Shown: positions 1 to 12,383 of the stretch, in pieces
Numbering within the stretch: position 1 is the first letter of the stretch
Layout of the letters: the number at the start of each line of letters is the position of its first letter
Assembly (NCBI GenBank): GCA_013397075.1
Contig: VWZS01000187.1
Location: 204,703 to 268,702, forward strand
Source: Rhabdornis inornatus
Taxonomy: Eukaryota; Chordata; Aves; Passeriformes; Rhabdornithidae
Length of the DNA stretch: 64,000 bases
Direction of reading: 5' to 3'
Notes under the pieces: model-generated
What the model was told of the DNA's origin: nothing
The model's input: only the letters and a program-made list of their open reading frames with translations
Databases searched by the model: none
Position numbers and translations under genes: made by a program

Positions 1-1804
1 AAATTGAGAGGAAAGAAAATGGAAGCAATGTTGCAGTTTCCAGCAGATATATAAATAGAATCCCTTCACACTTTGACATAGTGGTTTGCCACGAAGTGAC
101 CTAAAACTACCTTGACCTCTCCGAAATCAACATTTTTGCATTGAAATGAAACAAGGGACATGCTTGTTTTGATGTATGGCTCTGTGACATATTATAAATA
201 TTACATCACATAACCACAGAGGATGTCAATCAATAAGGAATTTTTTCAGAGAGCACTAAATGAACCATGGGTTCTTGCCTCTGAATGGCTCCTTTAACAT
301 ACTACTTTTGCTTAAATGATTAATAGGAGACATATTGTCAGAAAACATACTTAAAGTGAAAAACAGTAAACTGTAGAAATATCATTCATTTTTTAAGCAA
401 TTTTCTAGAGCACATGTCACATAAATTTACATAGAGACAGCACTATTATGGCCTTGTAAGCTGGATAGTAGGTATACCTTCCACTTTAGTGTGAAAGCAA
501 TGGGAAATATTTTATTAAACCTCATCTGCTTTACTCCATGAAAACCAAACTGCTACAAGCTAAGCTGGATTCAAAAGGGGAATCATTAAAAGGTGAAAGT
601 CTGACAACCTAGAAATCCATCTCAAAAATCTGAAACAAAATGTATATATGCACATCTGGGACAGCTGTGCTGCTGTTTAACATTTCTGAATGCATCGAAT
701 TCAAGCCCATAAATTCGCCATAAACCTGCTTTTAGTCTCCTCTACGTTGTATTGTTTTACCCTAACTCCAACAGCACAGTTTGGATTACCTGAAGATAAG
801 ATCAGGGTTTATTATACAACTCCAAATTCTATGGGTGATCCTAATAAAAAGCAAGCTCAGGCTCTGCAAGGCAAGGTGACCAGCACTGCTTGGCTCTGAC
901 TTGCCTCCAAATGCCATTCAGAGCCTATGTGAAAAGTGCCAGCACACAAGGACTGAAATAATGCCTCAGATGGTAGAAAGGAAATACATCTAATGTCTTT
1001 TTTTTCCTGCATAATCAATGTCTCACCGGTCTTAAGGTTATAGCTCTGAAAATTATGTCACTCAGCAGACATTCCATAAGTTATGGATTATACTCATAAC
1101 CATCATCAGTTACAAGTATTTCTGGGTTTTTTTAAATAATCCTTACAACGTTTAGCAACATTTCAGTTGGACTTACAGTATTTTATCAAGCCTCCATATT
1201 AAATTTCAGATGACCTCTTGTGTAATCTAGCTCATTGACATTACGTTATAAACACAGTTGGGGTTTTTTTTATTAGAATGTAACTGCTCTGAGTAAAGCA
1301 GCACAATATAGGAGGAATCATTTATTCTGTGTTAATAGTGCCTTGATAACTAGAGTAGAAGCAATTTAGCACCATATCAAACATGAGCAAAAGATAAGGC
1401 AACTGGCTACCTCCATGGAGTGATTTTTTTTTTTTAGTTTTTATTTCCTGTCACCCTTAGTGTATGCAAACCTTGCCTCATATTGTCTTTAAAGAAGGAA
1501 ATGCCTTGAGTGGGGGTATATGAATACTCACATTCAGGAAATCCTGTGCACACTTGCTCAACTCAGACATGTGCTATACAGCACTGAAATGTCTCTTGAA
1601 ACAGGGTTCCTGAGTGTGATCTCACTGAAATGGGGACTACTCAAATTCCAGGTGTTTCATGGCAGTGTTTCATGGCAGATGTTACAATGCTTTCAGAATA
1701 GAGTAGATGTTTGTTTGAGACTCTGGGTTGATTTTAGTTTAGTATTTTTCAGTAGTAAAACAAAACTTTCATGCCTTATCACATCTACAAGTGAAAACAC
1801 TAAC
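1..1804 (-). other. LRMDA: LRMDA intron downstream of the LRR-cap exon (partial)
   Basis: This is AT-rich intron sequence following the GT donor at 1804. I searched for the next LRMDA exon (KLPNLKFLD-like coding on the minus strand) and did not see it. The only local structure noted is a perfect 13-base two-copy tandem repeat at 1653-1678. Short open frames at 690-899 and 1520-1819 have no recognisable homology. Confidence 0.8.
1653..1678 (+). repeat. 13-base tandem duplication
   Basis: TGTTTCATGGCAG occurs twice in direct succession in the intron, just downstream (on the sense strand) of the LRR-cap exon. Confidence 0.95.
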
Positions 1805-1944
1805 CTGTATCTCTGGTAGTCATCTTCATCTTTTTCTTTGCAGACCAGTTCATTTGGGCAAGCAATGTTTCCAAGCAAACTGAGATACTGTAGTGAGGGC
1901 ACAACTTCAGCCAAATGGTCCAAAAGGCTTTCTAATTCTGTTAT
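1805..1944 (-). CDS. LRMDA: LRMDA internal coding exon: last LRR and start of LRR cap
   Basis: This 140-base exon has 46 codons plus AG of a split codon. It begins ITELESLLDHLAEVVPSLQY, continues through the LRR core LSLLGN and the conserved ACPNELV, and ends in the acidic DEDDYQRY followed by AG| of a likely Arg codon. Human LRMDA as I remember it has near-identical text here (LLDHLAEV, YLSLLGNVACPNELV, YKRYR). The end resembles the LRR-cap region of U2A'/SDS22-type proteins, which normally continues as FVLYKLPNLKFLD in the next exon, outside this window. The donor is CAG|GTTAGT at 1805/1804, an acceptable U2 site. The start at 1944 (ATA ACA GAA) is chosen because it is in phase 0 with the preceding exon's CAA and follows an intron ending in AC. 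Using the AG at 1939-1938 would drop three conserved residues and break the phase. Confidence 0.92.
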
Positions 1945-1960
1945 GTGTCAAAGGTAGTGG

Positions 1961-1968
1961 GTTAAGGA
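1961..1968 (-). other. U12-type branch point TCCTTAAC
   Basis: The minus-strand TCCTTAAC is a perfect match to the U12 snRNA-complementary branch-point motif. The branch A is at 1962, 17 bases before the end of the intron. That is within, though toward the long side of, the range known for U12 introns. The sequence between it and the exon is only weakly pyrimidine-rich, as expected for this intron class. Confidence 0.85.
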
Positions 1969-3657
1969 TTCAATGACATTAATGAAAAAAGCATTTAGAG
2001 TTGCATCACTGCTGATTTAAACATACATTTCAATAACTGACAATCAAATTTAGTATGGCATTCAGGAAAATGTCACATTAATTGTTCCAAGGGCAAACAG
2101 GGATAAACTTCAGTCAGTTTTTTGGCATGGAATGAAAGAATTGGGCTGTTTTGTCATTCTTTTCTCCTCCTTTCTTTCCTAGGTGGTTCACTACAAAACA
2201 TTAAAACTTTGACAAAATGATGGATGCTGTGTGGTAAAATGGCTAGCAATTGCTGGAGCCATGAAACTTTTCCAGCATGGAAACAAACAGTTAGTTTCAC
2301 AGCACATTCATCACTAATATATTCAGTCCACTGGAAAATGAGTTTAAGAAAAAAAAAAAGGCAAAAGAAAAAAGTCAAACCACAACAACCCAGGTTCACT
2401 CCCAGCATATAAACACTTCGAGTGTCACAGCAACACATTTGTAACTACTCAATTAGGATATGCCAATTAATGCTTTACTAAGTGCAACTTAAAGACATCA
2501 GTGTTACAAATACTTTATATATGAAGCTTTGGAGTCTTGTGAAGCATAACATTTTTCATTAAAAGTGCCTTATATGTTGATGTTCATGAGGCTTTTTAAC
2601 TTAACTGTATTTCTTAGAATATAATTAAGAAAGGTACACCTCCATTATTGTAAACCTGAATAAAACAAACAAGCAAACAAAAGTTAAACTGTCTTTAACC
2701 ACTGCAGTACTGGAAATCACAGCTTAGGATTAAGCCTAACAACAATATTCAACCATTTGCATCTCAATTTGTTAATTGATCAAATAATTATTTAGTTTTT
2801 ACAGCCTAGCATGACAGTCTCTAAAACTTGAAATATACATTCTCATTTACTTCAATTTACATACAAAGATATTGGTGTGATTCTCAAAAAATATGCCATG
2901 CATGTGTGTGTGAAAAGTTTCCAATATTTAAAAATCAACTGACTTAGACAAGAGCAATAATTATTCAAAAACATGAAAGGATATTTCATTGCCCTGTTTT
3001 TATTCTCTCCTGCTGTTAGAGACAAACTATTGTTTGAAATCCTCAGTTCACTTTTGTTGCTATTATTTATACTTGATTTATGTGTTTCTGTTATCTTTGT
3101 TATTTTTAGCTGATGGAATTTACTTTATTTCTTCACCCCAATATCTTAAGGGCAACAGAAGCAATACAGAATGGAGAAAACAGCTTCATTGTTAAAAATG
3201 TGGTCTTCCTTTTGTAAGCGTGAAATTTTAGTTTGTTTCCAAACACACATATGAATATCATGTCAACAATTACTAATTCTAATATACTGAAATCAGTGTA
3301 TCTACACTCATAGTTAGTGTTCTGTCCCATAAGGTCTAAGGAGTCATACTTTAAATATTTTGCATGAGTGAGGAAAATGAGGGTTTGAAGTAAGTTATAT
3401 TAATTCATTGAAAAGCTAGGAATGATAACCTGTAATTTGGCAAAGCCACATTATGGAATGCTTTACACCAGTAATTAATCTACCAAACCCTAGGAAAAAA
3501 ATTATCTTTTTGTAGTGCCATATGATTTGTTAGGTAGGATGAATTACCAATCAAAACTTGGTGCTCATTTTCATACCTGGACCCTAAGCTCACACATAAA
3601 CTTTTTCATGGCTCTTTCAGGAAGTTATGTGACTGTGATGGGAAACTCACAAACTGT

Positions 3658-3685
3658 TTTTCCACACATGTTCAAGTGTGGAAAA
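3658..3685 (+). repeat. Short inverted repeat (10-bp stem)
   Basis: TTTTCCACAC and GTGTGGAAAA flank an 8-base loop. The stem is perfect, but this length is expected by chance in a window this size. Confidence 0.85.
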
Positions 3686-6600
3686 GGCTTTTTAAAAGTT
3701 TCCGAAGACTGTTAGAGAAGTGTTTGGACCTGGCACCCTCCCTCAGCCAGGAGAAACACTTAATTTCTCCCAGGATTGCTTAAGTCACAAAAAGGCTCCC
3801 TGAGAGAAATAGTATATTATTACAAAAGACAGTTATTGCCATAACAGCAGTCATGCACAGGAGGTTAGCTATTGCAAGGCTTTGATTGTATCTGGTCACT
3901 TCCTATCAAAAGTAAAAGAAAACCATAAAAATAACACCCCAACAACAACAACAAAACCACAAGTAATTCAAAATTTTTGCTTTTTTTATGAAGTAAACAT
4001 GCAGGACTTTTGCTTCTTAATTCAGCAGAGCTATTTCTTGTTGCGTAAAAGCTGCTCTCCCCAGAAGTTTGCTGAATGCAGAGCATGACATGTATTCTAA
4101 CTCCCATCTGAACATGCAGCCTTCAAGACAAATATCTTTTAGAAGATATTTAGAAATATAATGAAGAGCAGTGTCAGCTTAGAGATGCAAAAAGTGTAAG
4201 ACTACACCTCAAAATCCTCTGGAAAGCAAAAGGGAGAGATACCATATTCACACAGAATTTTAGGTAAATAACAGGAGTTCATAACCTGCATTTCAAAAAT
4301 CTGAATCTCCCAAATTTGGAAGTTAGTGTCTAGATTCTAAGACTTCATATCTAAACCCTGAGCATTTTTTTTCAGACACAAAAACATCCCCTAAAAAGTA
4401 TCTCATGCAAGAGAATCAGCAGTTGCATCATAAATAAAATGATAAATTTTTTTGTTCTTTAGGACTTACTTATCTTTTCTTAACCCTCTTAAAAACAAAA
4501 GGCAAGGTACAGATTGATTTTCCAAGAGGCCTCATTCACCTAACACTGCAGTTACTTTTTACAAAGTATGTAGGAAAAAAATAAATGATATCTTGTTAAA
4601 ATTCTCTTGATTAAGTATTTCTCAGAGATGACTCATAAGTCATGGTGCACTTCTAGTGTAGTGTTTAGCTAATTAGCATGTCAAATACTTATTTAAATCA
4701 CAATACTGGAACTATATGATGCCACCAAAACCATTATGTCTTTCTAAAACAATGCTAGGAAAATATGGAGAGAGAAAATCAAAGCAAGTCTGAAATTTTA
4801 TTGCCAGCTTCCTTTTTATGGTTTATTGTTGCAGTCCAAGGAGTGCCATATTGGTGCAATCAGAGCCAAAGAGCTGCAAAATCCTGCTGTGCCACTTCTA
4901 AGACCAATTTCAGCTCCATTCTCTCCAAAAAAGAAAACCCACAATTAAATCCATGGACAGTGCTAGTGAAAATGTATTTATTTATTTAGAGCTCTGGAAA
5001 AATAGCTTTGGACTGATGTGTCTAAAGCCAGCGTCACTGATCACCAGGTGAATATGAAACAGTGATGCCAGCACTTAAACTATAGTCTACTGTTTGAAAA
5101 ATGGTTTAAAGTATTGCTGTTGTGATAATTAAAAATCTTTAATGTAGTAATCCATCTCCTAATTCAAGTGCCATCATTACCAATCTATTAATGCCTCTCT
5201 TTCTCACAGACAACAAACAAAATAAAAAACTGTAAGAATTCAAATTTTAAAATCATCTGCTCTACAGCTCACAAGCGATAATATTCTCAGGAATTATAGA
5301 ACAATGGTTCCCTCCAAAAATGTAACTTGGTCTTCAGGAACAATTAACAGAAACACACTGGACATATTTTAAAATTTCATCCATACCAAAGGACTGTAAT
5401 TATTTCTTGCACTATTTCTAGTTTTAAATTAGGGAAACATTTAACAGAACTGGGTACCTCTCACAGATGAGCTTTTTAAAGCCCCTTCAGACTGTTACAA
5501 TGTGCATACCACACGCACATATTTTGACTGTTCAAAAGCAGACATACACACAAACTCATCACCAGATTTTCTGTTCAGAAAGACAAATGCTGCCAGCAAT
5601 GCTGAGACAGTAGTAACAGAATTATTTGGAAAATTACAGTACTATGATGGGTCCAGTTCAGTTGCAGAGCAATATAATTTCTTGCAAGTTTCATGGAACC
5701 AAAACTATCCTACAAATAGGCATGCTCTGACTTGTCTGTTTTCACTCTCTCTCATAGTCAATACCACTATTTTTGAGGTTCTCTCAAAGGCAGAAAGAAC
5801 AAGCAAAAGCTCAAAGCAAATGATGGATCTTCTTTCTCTGGCTAAGAATTAACTGCCTGTGCAAGCTTGTAGCATTTTCATTTGTTTTGTAGAAAATCCT
5901 GTAGCCTAGACTAAAATTCTAGTGGCTAGTCAGAACTACAGCCCCTTTCAAACCATTCAAAGATTAGTTCCCAGGGAATAGTACATTGGCACAGGACAAA
6001 GTTATAAACTCTGAGTGGATAGTGCCACTTGACTCAGTTTTAGGAGAACCTCACAAGCAGGGACAGTCATTCTCATGCTAAGCTGTGTCTTTTGGCAGCA
6101 AGTATAGTAAATGACTTCTGTTACACTTCTAAGAGGTTGAGTGGATTCACACAGAAACTACTGCATGATGTCTCATGAATTCCTCTGTTCCAGACTTCTG
6201 CATTCTCAAGAGTCTCTTTAGCTGTGTCTTTTCTGCAAATTTCCAGGGCAGACACACATTCAGGGCGTGAATCCCTCATGGAGAGTAATATAAGGGCCTG
6301 CTGCTTTAAGTTCTGAGCACTGATGCTGGCCATCCCCAAACACCATAGCATTTCTTCCTTCCTTACCACCACTCTTGGTATAACCATATTCATGCTTGTT
6401 CTCAGGAAAAACTGCAGATCAAACTCATGCAGAAACACAGTCTATGCTAAGTTTCTAAATTAATTTATTCTGTCTAAAAAAACTTATACATTTCCTATCT
6501 CACCACACAATTACTTTTTACACATAGTTTGATGTATGAAAGAGAATCTCGAATTTCTTTCTGTAAACTTTTTGTCTGCCAGCAATTCTTTTTTACTAGT

Positions 6601-7399
6601 CATACTCAAATACAGAAAAGTAATCACTCTTGTCCTCTTTCTCAGTGCCTTTCCAAGTTGCTCCACCATTATCTTTCAAAAAGTCATTCCACTTTCCCAA
6701 AAGAGTTGCAGGAGAACTTTCCATGTTAATAAATTTCATTGACTACAGCTCTTGGAAGTTCTTGGAAGCAAGGAGACACAGTAAAGAGCAATCAGCATAT
6801 ATTCAAAATATTTCTAAATATGTACCTGACAATACCAGGAATATCTGCAGAATTCCAGACCATCACATAAAAAGACCCAAAACTGTCTTTCAAAAGTTTT
6901 CTGTCAACTGTCATGCAGTTGCTGCAATCAACCTAACATTAAAACAGCTGAATAACACTTCTACCAGAGTCATAAATGAGCAAGGTACCTATATTTATTC
7001 CCAGCTGAAACATTTGCTTCAATTAAATTTATCACAAACATGATGTAGCAATCACAAGCTGTTCCACACACAAATAGCCTTGAATCAGAAGTTACCAGTT
7101 CTCCTCTGAATGCAGTATGAAAAGATCTTTGCCACCTGAACGCTTTTCCATTAGAATGTGCTAGGTCTTCAGGGTTGGATAACCACAGAAATAGCTTGCA
7201 ATATTCAAGTATTCATCTGCCTCTTCTCTGTGTGCAATAGGATGTCACACACAGTCATTTGTATGCCACATTCTGGCTTGAACCCTTTCTGGTAGGGAGA
7301 TAGGACCTTGAGATAAGGCCTTGTTCACTGACTTTGAAAGCACTTTGCTCAAGAAAAAAAAGGTGCAGAGTGGATGGTAATTAACCAAGTCCCTATATC

Positions 7400-7421
7400 T
7401 CATGGAGAGCTCATGGAGAGC
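7400..7421 (+). repeat. 11-base tandem duplication
   Basis: TCATGGAGAGC occurs twice in direct succession. Confidence 0.93.
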
Positions 7422-7710
7422 TTCCTGCATACTGAATATACGGGGGAAAAAAAAATCCCATTTTGCTTACTGGAGCAGCATTAGTTTTCTTTATGCAGCT
7501 GGAGTTGCCAGTGCTTTTAGAGGCATTTTAGAATCCCCATGGTTTCCAGGCTACAGATTTGAAGACCACATTTCAATGTTATTAAGTAACAAGGCATCAC
7601 AAAGACAAAAATGAAGTAGTAGCTCACAATTTTTAAAAAAGTTCTGATATCTGCAGTTCAACTCCTGCAAGCACTGCTGTAGAAGGGCATAAGGAATCAC
7701 CTGGACTGTG

Positions 7711-7760
7711 GACTACTTCTCTCTTCCATAGATGTATAGAAGACTACTTCTCTCTTCCAT
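7711..7760 (+). repeat. 31-base-period direct repeat
   Basis: A 19-base word, GACTACTTCTCTCTTCCAT, occurs at 7711-7729 and again at 7742-7760. The spacer suggests a 31-base tandem duplication whose second half has diverged. Confidence 0.93.
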
Positions 7761-8457
7761 GATAGCATTCACATGACTTAATTTTTACTTCAGGTACACT
7801 TTATTCTAGAAGAAAGATTCTTGCCTCATTAGGTACAGCAGTTCTCTAGCAAGCCACACAGATTTCACTAAATCCAGTTGTGGCGTGGAGAACTCAGAAG
7901 CCTATGCAGGAAGAGTTCAGTCGTCTGTTTAGAGGGAACAGGGAACCATATATAATAGGAGACAATTTGTGTCTTTAACGTATTCACTCAATCTAAACAT
8001 CAAGTCTTCAGCACTTAATATAATGAGATTCTGGTGAGACTGGGACTTCTGTGTCTTCAGGCATTTAAGGACAATGTAGGAACAAGCACAGAGGCAAAAT
8101 AAATTGCAATCTATAATTTTGGGGTTAAGCAAATCTGTCACTATTAGAGACCATTATGAGAAGTGTGTGAAGACAAGTTATACCAGAAGTACTTACTGGT
8201 ATGCAAGTAGTTAAGAAATACTCACTGGTATGTAACTGGTATGGTTCAGTTGAGGTATTTGATATATGCCGTTTTCAAAGACTCAATAACATATAATACC
8301 TAAATCTGGATCGCACTGATAACTCCTCCTGCCATAAGAAATGTGCATACCAATATGGACATTCTGCCTAGTTCTAGATTTCCTACTCTATGATATGAAA
8401 TATTTTGGTTTTCCCCTAAACCATTCAAAACCTAGATCTAGATTCAACTATAAAATA

Positions 8458-8900
8458 GCAGAATATACTGAGCTGGAAGGGACCCTTCAGGATGACTAAA
8501 TTGAACTCCTTTACAGGACATCCCCAAGAGCCACACCGTGTGCCTGAGAGCATTGTCCAAACACTGCTTGAGCTCTGTCAGGCTGGTGCTGTGACCACTG
8601 CCCTGGGGAGTTGTTCCAGTGCCCAAACACACTCTGGTGAAGAACCTTTTACTAATATCCAACCTAAACTTCCCCTGCCTCAGCTTCAGGCCATTCCCTC
8701 AGTCCTGTCCCTGTCACCCCAGAGCAGAGATCAGTGCCTGCCCCTCCTCTCCCCCTCCCAGGAAGCTGTACCTGCAGTGAGGTCTGCCCTCAGTGTCCTC
8801 TTGTCCAGGCTGAACAGACCCAGTGACCTCAGCTGCTCCTCACACAGCTTCACCTCCAGACACTTCACCATCCTCATGGCCTCCTCTTGCATTCTACAGC
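8458..8900 (-). mobile_element. CR1 LINE 3' fragment, 5'-truncated
   Basis: The plus strand reads as the reverse complement of an avian CR1 3' end. Diagnostic stretches are GAGCTGGAAGGGACC at the 3' end, GACATCCCCAAGAGCCACAC, and GTCCAGGCTGAACAGACC and CAGCTGCTCCTCACACAGC toward the truncated 5' end. On the minus strand it encodes remnants of the CR1 reverse-transcriptase C-terminus (for example LRSLGLFSLDKR), now broken by stops and indels. The usual ATTCTATG-type terminal repeats are eroded to one degenerate copy. It lies in the U12 intron in the same orientation as LRMDA. It resembles CR1 subfamilies common in neoavian birds; the exact subfamily is not determined. Confidence 0.93.
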
Positions 8901-9124
8901 TACATTCAGCACCTTTTTCTCAAGAAATTTTAGTACCAGTTTCTCAAAAGTATATAGAATGTATATTAAACGTATGACCAGCTTACTGGACTAAGTAAAG
9001 AAACGGAGTTTTCTACGATCACAGATCTGGTTTATTTTCAGACTTGTCTGTTTTGAAATGAGGCAGTGAACACCTAATTTTCAGCACACAGGCATGTGTG
9101 TGCATATATATAATATACATATAT

Positions 9125-9158
9125 ATTTGACAAACTATCTTTTGATTGTTTGTCAAAT
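9125..9158 (+). repeat. Short inverted repeat (11-bp stem)
   Basis: ATTTGACAAAC and GTTTGTCAAAT flank a 12-base loop. No other feature of an RNA gene or transposon end is present. Confidence 0.85.
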
Positions 9159-12100
9159 TTTCAAACTGCCCATTTGAGTAGTTTTGACAAATACTATAAA
9201 GATTGAAATGTAAAGGAAATTGAAATGTCCATGCTATATTGTTCCATACTGGTCAAGATCAGCACAATGAAAGGCCACGAAACCTCACACTGCTATAACA
9301 CCCACAGGGAAATAAATCTATTTAGAAGTTTCCTGACTGATTTGTAGTATCTAGTCAACACACTTAAAAGGAGAAATGAGGCTTCCAATTACAAGCATAG
9401 ATGACTGCAGTCATAAGTCCTCCTTCAAAAGCAACTTCCCATCTACCCGCATCCATCCTGATCTGTGCTGCTTTCTGCTGTCCACTGTGTGTGAGAAAGA
9501 AACTAAGATATGTTTCCCAAAGTAAATCAGACTTTTAAAAAAAACCATACTACATACTTGAAATAAAGCATGTTCGATGCATAATCCAACACTGCACAGT
9601 GTTGATAACTCTCCTTTAGATATTTCTATTATATAGACTGCATTTTAAAAGATTTTAAAGAGAGTGTACATTACAGAAAAGTTGAGCAATAACACATTTT
9701 TTGATTGCAATATTTTAATTTGCTTCTTCCACTTCTAGCAGAAAAACTGATAGTGGCCTGACTGTAACTGAAATATGCAACCAGAGGAAAAAAATACCAG
9801 GTTGATTTAGAGATAAGCCTTCACATTTGTACAGTATCCAGACATTATGTTAGGAGAGTCCAAATGTTATTTACACATACAATGCCACACAATAAGTTAA
9901 CTGTACAAAAGGAGTAGAAAGCTCTTATCAGAACTATCAAAACAGGATATGGATCAAAATGAAGCCAGAATAAAAGGAGAGAAGAGTACAGTTATATTAA
10001 GAGGCACTCAGGAAAGCTCTCATATGTGTTTTAAATCTTACATGCTATTCCAATTTTCAAAGGGGTCAGTTTGGCTTTTTGTTTATTTTCATCTCTCTCT
10101 CACTCTTTCTCTGTATATATTTATATATACATGGCAATATTCCACCTACTGAAGTTTTATTTCAGATCAGTATTCTTTGCTCACTTGTGTCCTTTATGTA
10201 GTGCTACTGTCATATACTGAACAACCTTTCCTGGAATGTATTTCATTATTCTATTAAATGTACTTTTTTTCTTAGACATTTTTCAAAGAATTGTATAGAG
10301 AAATAATTCATTAAAAGAAGTGATTTGAGTTCAAATAAGACCTCTTTCAAACACAGCATTAACATTGAGAAGAGGAATCTGGAAGGTCTCTGTGCTTCTG
10401 TAGACTGATATATCCTCCCTACAAGAGATCACTGCTCCCCAGGGTTCAGGATGTTAATGATGGACAGCAGTTAATTTTTCTTCTCTGGGCAGTTTGTATA
10501 CAATAGGTGTTTTACAAGTATTTCTGCAACTCCTCTATTAAATTATTTGTAGCAAACTACAAAATGCATATATTACTTCTATAAACTGGGTAGCTCAATA
10601 CTCTCAAAGTTCTAACTTCATCGTTTTTAGATAGAATTTTTAAAAATCCCAGGACAGATCAAATCCTTCTTATCATGTTATCATTGGCTTTGAGAGCTTA
10701 CTTACTTGACAATACTATTTTAGTCTGTCTGTGAGACCAGCAGAAACTCTTTAAAGAGTACTACTGACAGGATAATTTTTTTCCCTCTGATTTTGTTCAC
10801 TGAGTTAATATTCGACACCTCTGTTGGTAAGTGTAAAACTCCTCCTGGACTGCTGCTCATAGGACAAATATACTTACCTGCTTTTTGGTCTTATGGCCAA
10901 AGTTACACTTCATGGTTTGTAAGTGGAGTCACCAAAAATGTTCTTGTACATTCTTTGCTCATATTAGTTCAGATTTTACCATGGCAGCAAACAAAACAAT
11001 AAAACCAGTTACTCAAATCCAACCCACAATACCCTGCATTAACCATAAATCCAGGCAAATACCTAGTACAGTAATGATTATTACTGTTCAAGAGAGACTC
11101 TTGGCAAATTTCCACAGCTCCAAGAAAAAAAGGTTACTCTGCTGATTTCTATTTATTTATAGAGTCAAAAATAAGTGCAGAAATCGTAGAATCTGCAGTT
11201 ATTTTTATTCCCCTCAGTAGGGGGATTTTGCTTTAGTAGGAGGTAAATTGCTCTCTGTTTACATTGTCTGCAATAAAAGCCTGTAGTTGAGCAGTCTTGT
11301 CCTCACACTGCAATTACAAGGCCAGGGCTTTAGTGAGCTGTGCTCTAAGACTCTGAGGGCCTCAGTTGGCCTTTTGGCCACAGTTTCACCACCCTTCACT
11401 TTGTAAAATCATATATTACACATCTTCAAATCTCCAGATGGGTCAAAGTATGGGAAAATTATGGAACAATCAAGTCTACACCCACAGACTTTGCAGATAA
11501 TTAGTTTTTACAGACCATTATCTATAAACTTACAGACTAGGGGCTCTGATTCAGCAGAGTATTTAGATGAAATGTTGAAATATTTATTCTTAATAAACAG
11601 AAATAGGCACTAACTTAAGGCATATGAAGAAGTGACTGATTGGTTACAACTGGACTTAGTCAAACATCGAAAGCCTTTACTGTATCAAGACCTTGATTTA
11701 GGAAGTATTTTATGTGAATTTATACAGAACTGGAATACCAAAAAGAGTGACATGCTTGTACAGATGCAGTTGCACAGCAGCTACCCAATTGTGTATATTA
11801 CCAGTTTTATGAAAATAGAGTAAATCATTAAAAATATGTGGATTTAATTAATTTTATCTTACTTTACTTTAATGCTTTAAGAGCTATTTAAAGTGTGAAA
11901 ACCTAATCCCGTTTCACTGCACGCTCTACTCCACTAGAGGTCAGCCTGCAACAGAACCCCAAGCAAACACAGGAACTGCTGCACACGGGCAGCACTGACA
12001 TTATTTTCTTTCTCTATTTTATCTATTAGAAAGATTTCTTCAGAGCCATAACTTAGATCTCTCACTAAAATGGAGCAACAGGAAGATATAATGGTGCATT

Positions 12101-12246
12101 TCATTTATGAATGACCTGTAATAAATTACTATGAAGTATTCCAGGTGCCAAACGAGAGAATGCTTTGTCTGCACATGAACTATATTTCATATACTTTAAT
12201 TTGGCTGACACATAAAACTCATTTGACATTTTGCAGGTATTTCTTT

Positions 12247-12256
12247 GAAAGGATAT
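12247..12256 (-). other. U12-type 5' splice site (AT donor)
   Basis: The minus-strand sequence ATATCCTTTC directly follows the exon's final CAA codon. It matches the strongly constrained donor recognised by U11 and U6atac snRNPs. There is no GT within the exon's last codons that would keep the LRR frame. Its partner is the branch point at 1961-1968 and the AC acceptor at 1945. Confidence 0.88.
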
Positions 12257-12383
12257 TTGGTTCTTGTTGAGCGTTAAGGTATGGAGGTGGGGTAACCTGG
12301 GTAACAGAAGGTCATTTCCGAGTAGATTGTTGTCCAAGATCAGTTCTTCCAAGTAACTGAATGTTTTCAGTCCTTCTAGTGAC
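12257..12383 (-). CDS. LRMDA: LRMDA internal coding exon: leucine-rich repeats
   Basis: This 127-base exon contributes one base to a split codon (xxG, fitting the Arg before SLEGL in human LRMDA) and then 42 full codons. The peptide starts SLEGLKTFSYLEELILDNN and ends with LTLNKNQ. It shows two LRR units of the LxxLxLxxN type: LEELILDNN and LHTLTLNKN. The acceptor is a normal U2 site: a T-rich tract read on the minus strand runs directly into TTTGCAG at 12390-12384. The donor is not GT. The exon stops after CAA (Gln) at 12257 and the intron opens with ATATCCTTTC, a U12-type 5' splice site. Reading through instead adds residues unlike LRMDA before a stop at about 12101. No frameshift or internal stop is present, so this looks like a working exon rather than a pseudogene. 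Confidence 0.9.

Larger units (their letters stand above)
1945..12256 (-). other. LRMDA: U12-type AT-AC intron of LRMDA (10,312 bases)
   Basis: On the minus strand the intron starts ATATCCTTTC at 12256-12247, matching the minor-spliceosome donor consensus RTATCCTTT. It ends TTTGACAC at 1945. Seventeen bases before the last intron base is the presumed branch A (1962) within TCCTTAAC (1968-1961), the classic U12 branch-point sequence. Phase is 0: NKNQ joins ITELES. The intron body contains one antisense CR1 fragment (about 8458-8900), several short tandem duplications (7400-7421, 7711-7760) and otherwise unique AT-rich DNA. No other gene is recognised in it. Confidence 0.88.

Noticed and set aside
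1938..1944. AG at 1939-1938 as a conventional acceptor for the LRR-cap exon
   Set aside because: It would remove the conserved I-T-E residues and needs a donor leaving one extra base. No such GT donor exists at the end of the previous exon, whereas the AT-AC pair fits exactly.
8492..8977. 161-codon plus-strand open frame
   Set aside because: It lies on the antisense strand of the CR1 fragment. It is a common chance frame in these elements, not a gene.
10860..10930. Strong donor-like AAGCAG|GTAAGTATA on the minus strand at 10876/10875
   Set aside because: There is no convincing acceptor upstream within a normal exon length and no LRMDA-like coding, so it is treated as an isolated decoy site.
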